Shown here piece by piece: positions 31,446-39,357 of a DNA stretch of 64,000 nt. A model generated the notes under the pieces. That model saw nothing but the letters and a program-made list of their open reading frames with translations, did no database searches and had not been told where the DNA came from. The stretch spans positions 1-64,000 of the forward strand of contig CAMVCB010000001.1 in NCBI GenBank assembly GCA_947165895.1, written 5' to 3'. Both the position numbers and the translations under genes were made by a program. The stretch comes from an uncultured Treponema sp. (GTDB taxonomy: Bacteria > Spirochaetota > Spirochaetia > Treponematales > Treponemataceae). The first letter of the stretch is position 1. Each line of letters begins with the position of its first letter.

Positions 31446-31577
31446 AAATCGAATATTAATAATAAAAATTCAATATAAATTTTCAAAAAACTATCTTGTC
31501 TTTATAATATTTTTCTATAACAACAGGAACGATACCGATAAGGCCTTTATATAAGTTTTTCTAGATGAAACTTAAAA

Positions 31578-32087
31578 TTACATAACAATTTCAGGCTTAA
31601 CATAAAAATCAAAACCAAGTTCTAGAAAATCTTCAATATCATTTTGGCGAACTACAGGGGTATTTATGTCTATACTGTTTGAAGCATAAGCTTTTCTTTC
31701 TGAAAAATTGCTTATATTATGACATTTTATGAATTTTTCAATTGTATTTAATAACTGTAATTTTGCTTTATACACCCATTTTACTGTATTTAAGCCGGAT
31801 TTTAATTCTACAAATATAACAGTTTTCGTCTTATCATCTTTATAATATAGCAGACCGTCACATTTTGATTCACTTTTGAACAAATCTTTAAAATACTCGT
31901 TATGATCTATACCTGTAAATTGAATTGTTGATTTTGATTTATTTATTACAGTTGCATACCAGTCTTCCTTATCTGAAACTGTAGAAAAAGCTGGTAATTT
32001 AGAATCTTTTACATCCGTAAGACCAAATTTATCATGATTTACAGGAACTTCAGAACAGCTTTCTTCACAGAAAAAATCAAACATCAC
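31578..32087 (-). CDS. PD-(D/E)XK-like nuclease-type protein partnered with an AAA ATPase
   Basis: KCDGLLYYKDDKTKTVIFVELKSGLNTVKW has D...ELK spacing; overlaps the ATPase gene by 4 bp. Confidence 0.5.
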   Translation of the reverse strand: MMFDFFCEESCSEVPVNHDKFGLTDVKDSKLPAFSTVSDKEDWYATVINKSKSTIQFTGIDHNEYFKDLFKSESKCDGLLYYKDDKTKTVIFVELKSGLNTVKWVYKAKLQLLNTIEKFIKCHNISNFSERKAYASNSIDINTPVVRQNDIEDFLELGFDFYVKPEIVM

Positions 32088-33283
32088 ATCCCTGCCTTTA
32101 GCAAACTACGGTAATATTCATTTGTTTCTTCAAGTTCTTTATTCAGGAGGTTTTCATCAGAGGCAATATTTTTTACTTTTTTAAGTTCAGTAATTTTACC
32201 GTCCGATAATTCATAAACATGAACATCTTCTGATTGCAAATGACTGACAGAAGGAATAAGTTTTTCTATCTCTTTCCTTTTTTCTGGATTCTTTTTTATA
32301 AGTTCATTTGCCTTTACTGCTGCATTAATATATGGCAAAAGATAAGGACTATGAGTTGTAAGCAACAGCTTATTATTCTCAGAGAAACTCAGATTCGAAA
32401 GCAAATCAAATATCATATTCTTTTGAGAAATCGGAAAGAGATTCTGCTCTGGCTCTTCTAAAATTGAAATTAAACAAGAGTTGAATATTAATTCTGATTT
32501 TTTTAATGCAAACTCAATTAATTCATCATCAGAAACAGGAGTATCTCCATTTTGGCGCTGAAAAATATCAAAAACTTTTCGTCGCTCCTCCAGATTCTTA
32601 AATGAAAAATTCTTTTTTTCAAAAAAAACTTCATCTATTAAAAACTTTTGTACAACATAATAAGGAACAAATGATTGCAAACCACTAGAGGCCTCTGAAA
32701 GCAGAATTTCATAATCATTATTATAGAGTTCAACTTTATGCTTTCGTTTATTATAACGAATTTTTAAATTATTTATTGGAAGTTCAAGATTCTGAACACA
32801 ATCGCTTTGCACAGCTAAATCATAAACAAACATAAAATCTTGAAGCGATTCCGGTAAATAAGAAATTTGAGCATATTTATCGACTATGCTCAAAAGATTT
32901 CTTTCAGCAGGAATATATTGAATTTTAGGCATAACATAGGACTTTTTATTTATTCCATCTGTAATGAGGCCGCCAGCTTTATATAATATGGTTAAATAAT
33001 CGCCCCTATATTCAATTTCTGTATCCTTTTTCAAATATGAATCTATTTTATGAAATTGCAAACGCTTATGAAAATAATTTTTTGAAAAAACAGCTAAACT
33101 TGAAACATTCTTTTTAAAAAGATTTTTTTCCATCCAGGCAAACGTAGAAAACAATTTTGCAACTGTACTTTTTCCTGTCCCCTGATTACCAATAAAAACT
33201 GTAAGCTTTGATATATCGAGAAATTCATTATTTTCAAGACCTTCTGTAATTGGTCCAAAGTTTTTTATTCGTAATTTGCTCAT
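32084..33283 (-). CDS. AAA ATPase (OLD/AAA_15-like, no TOPRIM seen)
   Basis: Walker A FIGNQGTGKST, SEASSGLQS, ILEEPEQNLFP, LLTTHSPYLL; start placed at MSKLRIKNFGP. Confidence 0.8.
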   Translation of the reverse strand: MSKLRIKNFGPITEGLENNEFLDISKLTVFIGNQGTGKSTVAKLFSTFAWMEKNLFKKNVSSLAVFSKNYFHKRLQFHKIDSYLKKDTEIEYRGDYLTILYKAGGLITDGINKKSYVMPKIQYIPAERNLLSIVDKYAQISYLPESLQDFMFVYDLAVQSDCVQNLELPINNLKIRYNKRKHKVELYNNDYEILLSEASSGLQSFVPYYVVQKFLIDEVFFEKKNFSFKNLEERRKVFDIFQRQNGDTPVSDDELIEFALKKSELIFNSCLISILEEPEQNLFPISQKNMIFDLLSNLSFSENNKLLLTTHSPYLLPYINAAVKANELIKKNPEKRKEIEKLIPSVSHLQSEDVHVYELSDGKITELKKVKNIASDENLLNKELEETNEYYRSLLKAGM

Positions 33284-33431
33284 TTTTATGATAATTTTAC
33301 TTTTTATAAAGAATCCTTTCAAGCACCTGAGTTTTTTGTATATTATTCTCGTATTGAATATTCAAAACTAATAAAACTACGAGTTTTAACGCCCTGGCTT
33401 TCTGTTATCTTTAGCACATCACAAAGAAAGT

Positions 33432-33520
33432 AGTAAAGCTAAAAAATTGCTGCATCGCAATTTTTTTTAACGCTTTGCTATTGAACACCGCCCGCTCTGA
33501 CCGGCGGGCTTACACAGGAG
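33432..33520 (+). repeat. R1 direct repeat, copy 1 (hairpin-T tract, second hairpin, SD)
   Basis: 89 bp, two mismatches to 34210-34298 by eye; contains AAAAAATTGCTGCATCGCAATTTTTTTT and GCCCGC-TCTGACCG-GCGGGC-TTACACAGGAG. Confidence 0.9.
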
Positions 33521-33525
33521 GTCTT

Positions 33526-33993
33526 ATGAAAGACTACACTAAAGAAGCGCAGAAAAGTCTGGAAAATTATTCGGATTTTCTGGAGGCGCAGGGCTGCGGC
33601 AAAGAGGAAATGTTCCATAATTTGCTGGCAGAATTCAACGGTACACCTTACGTCTGGGGTGATGAAAGCACGGAAAGCAGCGACTGTTCGGGGACGGTCT
33701 GCGCAAGCCTGAATGCTCTTTACAAAAAGCGCATCCGGGTTACGGCAGATTCCCTTTACCGCAACTACTTTACAAGTCCGGCAGAAGATTACGACGGTAT
33801 CCAGGCGGCATTCTTCTTGAACAAAGAAGGCAAGGCGGTTCACGTGGCCGGCTACATGGGCCGGGGGCTTTTTATGAACGAGTCCAGCCTTGAAGCCAAC
33901 GGCGGCACTCCCCGCACTATGGGCGAGCTTAAAAGGATGTATTCATCCTTCTTATTTACCCGCCGCAAGCTTAAGGAGGGTCAATGGGCATAA
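33526..33993 (+). CDS. NlpC/P60-type cell-wall hydrolase (phage-lysin-like)
   Basis: NGTPYVWGDESTESSDCSGTVCASLNALY (DCSG), H in AVHVAGYMG; start at MKDYTKEAQ after an SD. Confidence 0.75.
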   Translation: MKDYTKEAQKSLENYSDFLEAQGCGKEEMFHNLLAEFNGTPYVWGDESTESSDCSGTVCASLNALYKKRIRVTADSLYRNYFTSPAEDYDGIQAAFFLNKEGKAVHVAGYMGRGLFMNESSLEANGGTPRTMGELKRMYSSFLFTRRKLKEGQWA

Positions 33994-34214
33994 ACCTTCT
34001 TCAAAGTACAGTCCGGCAGCTTTTAATGCTTGTATTAAAAAGGATGATTTACCTTATAGCAAAGCTTATCAGCTTTAAAGGGCTTGCTTTTGTGGTCGGC
34101 TGTTTTTTTCTAAAGTGCGGAATAATTTCCGGAGTGGTATGGTGTTCGCTCGTATTTGGAATTATTGCAAACCGCACTGGAAAACAGATAATGTCAGAAA
34201 AAACAAATAAGTAA
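33984..34214 (+). CDS. Small membrane protein, holin-like
   Basis: 76 aa, hydrophobic with a charged C-terminus, overlaps the lysin gene. Confidence 0.5.
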   Translation: MGINLLQSTVRQLLMLVLKRMIYLIAKLISFKGLAFVVGCFFLKCGIISGVVWCSLVFGIIANRTGKQIMSEKTNK

Positions 34215-34298
34215 AGCTAAAAAATTGCTACATCGCAATTTTTTTTAACGCTTTGCTATTAAACACCGCCCGCTCTGACCGGCGGGCTTACACAGGAG
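34210..34298 (+). repeat. R1 direct repeat, copy 2
   Basis: 87/89 match to copy 1 by eye; ends in an SD 9 bp before the next ATG. Confidence 0.9.
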
Positions 34299-34307
34299 AA
34301 TGAGATA

Positions 34308-35078
34308 ATGAATATTAATTCACTTGTACAGGAAAATGTTGAATATAAGTCTTACAAACTGCCGGTAAGCTTGTACCCGCTCAAAATGAGGGAATCTGAA
34401 GACGGAAAAGTCAAATTTCACGCCAGAACTATGTTCCGTAACAAGCTTCTTATGGAAGATATTGCGAACGATCTGATTGCAACGGGAATTATTAAAGATG
34501 AAAATTCTCAGCAGATTGTGAAGCTCTGGAACAAGCTTAACGGCGCCATAATTGACCGCGTTCTGAACGGCTCAATTGTTGACTGCGGCATTGGTATTCT
34601 TTATGCAAAGCTTTCGGGAAGCTTCGAAACAAGGAAGTCTGATTTTGACTCAACAATTCATCAGGTGGACATCGGCTTCAGAACCAACAAGGAAACAAAG
34701 GATATTGTTGCTTCTGTGCGGCCGGTAATCAGTCAGAGCATCGGCATTACACCGGAACTGATTGAAGCTCTTGATGTTGAAAGTCAGAGAACAGACCTGC
34801 TTACCCCGGGCGGACAGCTGGTAATTAAGGGTAAGAACCTTATGGTTACCGGAACAAATGATGATATAGGTTTGTATTTTGTAAATCAGGATACAAAAGC
34901 AGAAAGCTGTATTAAAGAATCTAAGATGGCAAGGAATACCGGTTCAGAAATCATCTGCACAGTCCCTGTCCTTGAAGCCGGAACTTACAAGATTATGATC
35001 AAAACTCAGAAGTCAAAAAAGTTCCCTTCAAAAGACACTGTTTCAGAAACCTTTAAGCAGCTCTACACTGTGGCATAA
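34308..35078 (+). CDS. HU-like DNA-binding / DUF4469 IG-fold protein
   Basis: N-terminal HU-like region (FRNKLLMEDIANDLIATG) and C-terminal LLTPGGQLVIKGKNLMVTG... Confidence 0.65.
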   Translation: MNINSLVQENVEYKSYKLPVSLYPLKMRESEDGKVKFHARTMFRNKLLMEDIANDLIATGIIKDENSQQIVKLWNKLNGAIIDRVLNGSIVDCGIGILYAKLSGSFETRKSDFDSTIHQVDIGFRTNKETKDIVASVRPVISQSIGITPELIEALDVESQRTDLLTPGGQLVIKGKNLMVTGTNDDIGLYFVNQDTKAESCIKESKMARNTGSEIICTVPVLEAGTYKIMIKTQKSKKFPSKDTVSETFKQLYTVA

Positions 35079-35097
35079 GCAATTAACAAAAGCTTTA

Positions 35098-35225
35098 TAA
35101 GCAACTAAAAGTTTTGGTAGTTGCTTATACACATGTCTTTGCTTGCAACTAAAAGTTTTATTAGCAGCAATTACCAATTCCTTTAGCAGCAACTAAAAGT
35201 TTTATTAGTTGCTGCTAATTTTTTT
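35098..35225 (+). terminator. Tandem hairpin/terminator array
   Basis: ATAAGCAACTA-AAAGTTTTGG-TAGTTGCTTAT, a degenerate middle unit, then AGCAGCAACTAA-AAGTTTTA-TTAGTTGCTGCT-AATTTTTTT. Confidence 0.8.
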
Positions 35226-35245
35226 TAACTTGTATGTGGGCGGGC

Positions 35246-35848
35246 TTAGTATTTGTTTCTAAGCTGGATTACAGAATGAACCTGATACTTTTCAAGTACC
35301 TTATTCCAGTGTGATGATGCGGTGCTTAAGGAATTGAAGTTAAAATCACTGCGGAATTCCTTAAGGGACTTCCCGCTCATCATGTAGTGGAAGGCGCATT
35401 TCTGCCTTACAGAAAGCCTTTTGTAAATGTCTGCGCTTGATTCATAAGTCCTGTTTTTAAGGGCAAGGCTACCCTTTGAATAATAGGCCTTATTATTTTC
35501 CAGGGCATTTCTACAGCTGATAAATTCATCTTCATGCATAAGGTTTATCAGTGTATATTTAACACCATGATGTAAAAGCATATCAAGGTTTTTCTGTTCT
35601 ACAGAACCTAAGGAAAGCCCTATAATCTTTCCTTTTACCTTTTCCTTGAGCTTTGTAAGCGCAAAATCCAGCTGCCAGAAATGCATGGAAGCATTGATGC
35701 AGATAATGTTAAAAACCTTTAGTGATTTTGAAATTTCAACTGCATCATTTGCTGCAAAAATTTTACATTCACCCAAAATACAATTGACTGCCGGTGTTAA
35801 AAATACCGTCTGATTTTGTGTAAAGCCGTAAATAAGAACTTTTTTCAT
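35246..35848 (-). CDS. LuxR-type response-regulator-like protein
   Basis: Degenerate receiver-like N-terminus, C-terminal HTH LSVRQKCAFHYMMSGKSLKEFRSDF. Confidence 0.55.
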   Translation of the reverse strand: MKKVLIYGFTQNQTVFLTPAVNCILGECKIFAANDAVEISKSLKVFNIICINASMHFWQLDFALTKLKEKVKGKIIGLSLGSVEQKNLDMLLHHGVKYTLINLMHEDEFISCRNALENNKAYYSKGSLALKNRTYESSADIYKRLSVRQKCAFHYMMSGKSLKEFRSDFNFNSLSTASSHWNKVLEKYQVHSVIQLRNKY

Positions 35849-36003
35849 AGTTTCTACTCCTGATTTTTAAATTAGTTTTAAATAAAATGTTTTTTATACT
35901 ATTTATATCGGAATGTTATTAATAAAGATAACAACTTTTTATAAAGTTCTTTAAAAAAAATAGATTGTCACACCAATAGTGTAAGCGGGGACTAATAGTG
36001 TTT

Positions 36004-36109
36004 GTGCACGTAGGAATTGCCACACGGATTCGAAATGACTAACGTCATTTCTTTTTTTATTGATTTTGCGTTAGCAAAATCGAATCCGTGTGATATTCTC
36101 TATGTGCAC
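36004..36109. mobile_element. 106 bp MITE-like inverted pair of R2 hairpins
   Basis: GTGCACGTAGGAATTGCCACACGGATTCGA ... TCGAATCCGTGTGATATTCTCTATGTGCAC with two internal hairpins. Confidence 0.6.
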
Positions 36110-36149
36110 TGAAATATTTAGACCTTCTTTACAATTTCTATCAAGATTA

Positions 36150-36728
36150 TCAACTTAATGGAAAATACAAAAATCTGCAGCCTTCATCATAATCAGGTTC
36201 TGCATATTCAAAGAATTGTTTTTCGTTTGTATCTGGAAGTTCCTTAAATTTCAAAACATTCATGTAATACTTTATAAGTTTTGGAGTATCAATTGCAAAA
36301 ATAAAAAGAGCTTTACAGCCAACTTTATTCGCAACATCTTTTACAATAGGAATGATATAATTCCAGAATATAAATTCACCGGTTCTCACAGATGTTTTAT
36401 CATTAATAGGATTTTTAAAACGTTCATCAACTGCAAAATGAGTAAGTTCTATTGCAGGTATTAAAAAATTATCTCCTGCATCATTGTAAGGCAAAGTTGC
36501 ATTTTTTAAACCAAACCATGCAACGATTTGTCCTGTAGAACTATAACGAATAAGATATATTTTATTTGTATTTGATGCCTGATGCTTTTTTGAGAATTTA
36601 GTCAAATATTTTGTCAGCTGACCTTCATCGTGCTGAACACGAAACATTTTAAGTTCGTAACTATTAAGATCAACAGAAAGTTGTTCTATATAAAAATCAA
36701 AGTTTTGCATTCTTTTCAAAAAGTCCAT
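36150..36728 (-). CDS. GNAT-family protein, TacT-like toxin candidate
   Basis: IELTHFAVDERFKN...VANKVGCKALFIFAIDTPKLIKYYMNVLKFKEL resembles GNAT toxins. Confidence 0.6.
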   Translation of the reverse strand: MDFLKRMQNFDFYIEQLSVDLNSYELKMFRVQHDEGQLTKYLTKFSKKHQASNTNKIYLIRYSSTGQIVAWFGLKNATLPYNDAGDNFLIPAIELTHFAVDERFKNPINDKTSVRTGEFIFWNYIIPIVKDVANKVGCKALFIFAIDTPKLIKYYMNVLKFKELPDTNEKQFFEYAEPDYDEGCRFLYFPLS

Positions 36729-36870
36729 TTCTGACAGCTTCTTCGAATGCCTTCATACGTTTTTCAAGATCAGGATCAGGCTTAGGAGCTTTTGCACGCA
36801 TAATCTGCATGATAGCTTTCTTACCTTCTGGTCCGCGAAAAACAATTCCAACTACATTCTGTTTATGCAT
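36697..36870 (-). CDS. 57 aa small protein, candidate antitoxin of the GNAT gene
   Basis: MHKQNVVGIVFRGPEGKKAIMQIMRAKAPKPDPDLEKRMKAFEEAVRNGLFEKNAKL; GGAGGCG before ATG; overlaps the GNAT start by 32 bp; absent from the ORF track. Confidence 0.55.
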   Translation of the reverse strand: MHKQNVVGIVFRGPEGKKAIMQIMRAKAPKPDPDLEKRMKAFEEAVRNGLFEKNAKL

Positions 36871-36940
36871 ACGCGCCTCCTTTTACTGCTAATATAACAC
36901 ATTAGAAGGAAAAAGCAAACAAAAAATCTCTTTTAGTTAT

Positions 36941-36988
36941 GAAACGACGTTAGTCGTTTCGAATCCGTGTGATATTCCCTACATGAAC
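36941..36988. repeat. R2 hairpin repeat
   Basis: GAAACGAC-GTTA-GTCGTTTC-GAATCCGTGTGATATTCCCTACATGAAC. Confidence 0.8.
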
Positions 36989-36996
36989 TAAAAAAT

Positions 36997-37521
36997 TTAG
37001 ACCTTTTTTACCACTTCGTAGGTCAGTCCGACAATTTTCAGCCCGTTCATAAAATCAAACTGTACGTTGACCCGTTTGTTGCGGCGGTTGACGGCTACAA
37101 TCTTTCCGGCAAAGTCTTTGAAAGGGCCGTCCAGTATCACAATTCTGTCATCTTCGTTAAAGTCAACATGCACAATGCCGATTGTTGAGCCGAATTTTAA
37201 GAGGGATTTAATGATTTCCCGGTCGCTTGTACAAAGAGGCTGGGCCGATGCCGTTTGCGGGAGGATTTTTACAAAGCCTTTCCCTTTTGTAAGAGGCAGG
37301 AGCTTTATAATTTCTTTTTCATCAGTTTCTAAAAAAACATAGCCGGGGAAAAAGAGTTCCATATACTCCTTTCCGTTTTTTAGCCTCATCTGTTTTTTAA
37401 GGACATGTAGGGTACCCGAAAGTTCAATTTCGTCAGAATCAAGAAGGGGCTGCATTTCCTTTACATAATTATCTTCCTGCCCGGTCCGCACCCAGATGCA
37501 GTAAATCTTTTTTTCTTCCAT
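36997..37521 (-). CDS. NusG paralogue (LoaP/UpxY-like specialised antiterminator)
   Basis: YCIWVRTGQEDNYV...FFPGYVFLET...DDRIVILDGPFKDFAGKIVAVNRRNKRVNVQFDF (NGN + KOW) next to a polysaccharide locus. Confidence 0.82.
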   Translation of the reverse strand: MEEKKIYCIWVRTGQEDNYVKEMQPLLDSDEIELSGTLHVLKKQMRLKNGKEYMELFFPGYVFLETDEKEIIKLLPLTKGKGFVKILPQTASAQPLCTSDREIIKSLLKFGSTIGIVHVDFNEDDRIVILDGPFKDFAGKIVAVNRRNKRVNVQFDFMNGLKIVGLTYEVVKKV

Positions 37522-37527
37522 ATAATA

Positions 37528-38055
37528 CTATTCCTTGAGCAGGTCCATAAGATTTATGCAGCCGGAATTTACAAGACGCTTAATATCATCTTCTTCATTA
37601 AGCTCCCCAACCAGGCAGAGGGCATCTGAGGCAGGCTGATCTGTGACCTTTTTTTCCTTCAATTTGAGGCCGTAAGTCTGGCAGGCATATTCCAGAAGAA
37701 ATTTTATGTAGGACTTCCCGTAAAGAATTACAGATTTTTTACCCTGGGCTTTTGCATTTTCAACAAGGGCGCAGACAGACGTATTAAAATCATTGGCAAT
37801 TTCAAAAGTGCGGCGGGCAAAAGTCCGGCTGCGCTTTGTAAGCTCCGCAATACCGGCAGGAGTAATGGCATAAGAAAGCTTTTTCAGGTTGACGTTGGAA
37901 AGCATAATCCAGCCCCGCTCCACAAAGCGCTTGAGCACAGCATTCATCAGCCCGATAGACATCCCGGCCTTCTCCGCCAGAACTCTCTGGCTTGCCATAG
38001 GCTGATCTTCAAGAGTATCTGCAATGTCCTGTAAAATCGTTAAGTCCTTGTTCAT
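37528..38055 (-). CDS. MarR/winged-helix regulator (EPS-associated type)
   Basis: N-terminal wHTH ASQRVLAEKAGMSIGLMNAVLKRFVERGWI; directly upstream of the NusG paralogue. Confidence 0.65.
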   Translation of the reverse strand: MNKDLTILQDIADTLEDQPMASQRVLAEKAGMSIGLMNAVLKRFVERGWIMLSNVNLKKLSYAITPAGIAELTKRSRTFARRTFEIANDFNTSVCALVENAKAQGKKSVILYGKSYIKFLLEYACQTYGLKLKEKKVTDQPASDALCLVGELNEEDDIKRLVNSGCINLMDLLKE

Positions 38056-38080
38056 ATAGTGAACATAATAGCATAATTAT

Positions 38081-38130
38081 AAAAGGATTGCCACACGGAT
38101 TGGAGATTCCTAACGGAATCTCTGTTTTTT
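38081..38130. repeat. R2 hairpin repeat (left of the GxxExxY gene)
   Basis: GATTGCCACACGGATTG-GAGATTCC-TAAC-GGAATCTC-TGTTTTTT. Confidence 0.8.
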
Positions 38131-38500
38131 ATAATTTTGTAATACGTTCCCATTTCAGACTTGTTTCACCAAAATTAAAAAGTAATCCAAGTTCAAGATT
38201 AGCAGCATTAAGATAATTTAATACCTGAGCTTTGTGGGCTTTTGCAAGTTTTCCAACCGATTTTAGTTCTACTATTATTTTTCCATAACAAATAAAATCA
38301 GCATAATATTCTTTATTCAGTTTTATTCCTTTATATACAACAGGCAGCAGTTTTTCTCTTTCATATGGAATATGCTGTAATCTAAATTCTGCTTCTAAAG
38401 CCTCCTGATAAACTGCTTCAAGAAAACCATTCCCTAACTGGTTATGAACTTCAATACATGCATTGATAATTTTTGAAGATTCTTCCTCATCTATGAGCAT
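38129..38500 (-). CDS. GxxExxY family protein (PD-(D/E)XK-like)
   Basis: GNGFLEAVYQEAL, YADFICYGKIIVELKSV. Confidence 0.88.
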   Translation of the reverse strand: MLIDEEESSKIINACIEVHNQLGNGFLEAVYQEALEAEFRLQHIPYEREKLLPVVYKGIKLNKEYYADFICYGKIIVELKSVGKLAKAHKAQVLNYLNAANLELGLLFNFGETSLKWERITKL

Positions 38501-38535
38501 AAATACCTCAAAGATAATTATACCACAAAAAAAAA

Positions 38536-38583
38536 GAAATGACGTTAGTCATTTCGAATCCGTGTGGCAATTTCTGCGTGCAC
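38536..38583. repeat. R2 hairpin repeat (right of the GxxExxY gene)
   Basis: A9-GAAATGAC-GTTA-GTCATTTC-GAATCCGTGTGGCAATTTCTGCGTGCAC. Confidence 0.85.
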
Positions 38584-38625
38584 TACCGGTGGCATGAGAT
38601 TTGAAATTTTGGTATAATAGATTCT

Positions 38626-39357
38626 ATGTCAGCCGTTATTGAATTACACAACATTTACAAAACCTACCAGATGGAAAAAGTCCAGGTACACGCCGTAGCG
38701 GACGCCAGTTTTTCTATTCAGGAAGGTGATTTTGCCGCCATTTCCGGGCCGTCGGGTTCCGGTAAGTCAACCCTCTTAAACATGATCGGCCTCATCGACC
38801 TGCCTACCAGCGGACAAATCATTCTTAACGGCATTGATGTATATAAAGACATGGATCTTTCAAAGACCCTGAAGGTTCCCCGAAAGCTTGATGCCATGCT
38901 GACAGAGCTGCGCCGCAAGAATCTGGGCTTTATTTTCCAGACCTTTAACCTCATTCCGGTTCTCAACGTTTATGAAAACGTCGAGTTCCCCCTCAAAATA
39001 GGACCTTCTCCAGCCGCAGACAGTCTTAATGCCGGCCAGCGCCGCGAATGGATTGATTTTTTAATTGAAACTGTAGGCCTCACTGCCTGGAAAACCCACA
39101 AGCCAAGCGAGCTCTCGGGCGGTCAGCGTCAGCGTGTAGCCATTGCCCGGGCCCTGGTTACAAAGGCTCCTATTATCCTTGCAGATGAGCCTACCGCAAA
39201 CCTTGACTCTAAAAACGGTGACCAGATTCTTGAGCTGATGAAAAAATTGAACGAAGATTTAAAAACGACTTTTGTATTTTCTACACACGATGCAAAAATC
39301 GTTGGCATGTCTAATCATGTAATTAAAATCAGCGACGGACATATTCTGCAGGCTTAG
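38626..39357 (+). CDS. ABC transporter ATP-binding protein (LolD/MacB type)
   Basis: ISGPSGSGKSTLLNMIG, LSGGQRQRVAIARAL, ILADEPTANLD. Confidence 0.93.
   Translation: MSAVIELHNIYKTYQMEKVQVHAVADASFSIQEGDFAAISGPSGSGKSTLLNMIGLIDLPTSGQIILNGIDVYKDMDLSKTLKVPRKLDAMLTELRRKNLGFIFQTFNLIPVLNVYENVEFPLKIGPSPAADSLNAGQRREWIDFLIETVGLTAWKTHKPSELSGGQRQRVAIARALVTKAPIILADEPTANLDSKNGDQILELMKKLNEDLKTTFVFSTHDAKIVGMSNHVIKISDGHILQA

Noticed and set aside
36941-36960. Integron attC sites suggested by GTTA/TAAC within palindromes (Treponema denticola is known to carry an integron)
   Set aside because: The GTTA is the apical loop of a perfect hairpin rather than separated RYYYAAC/GTTRRRY core sites, no integrase is present, and copies are dispersed between core genes.
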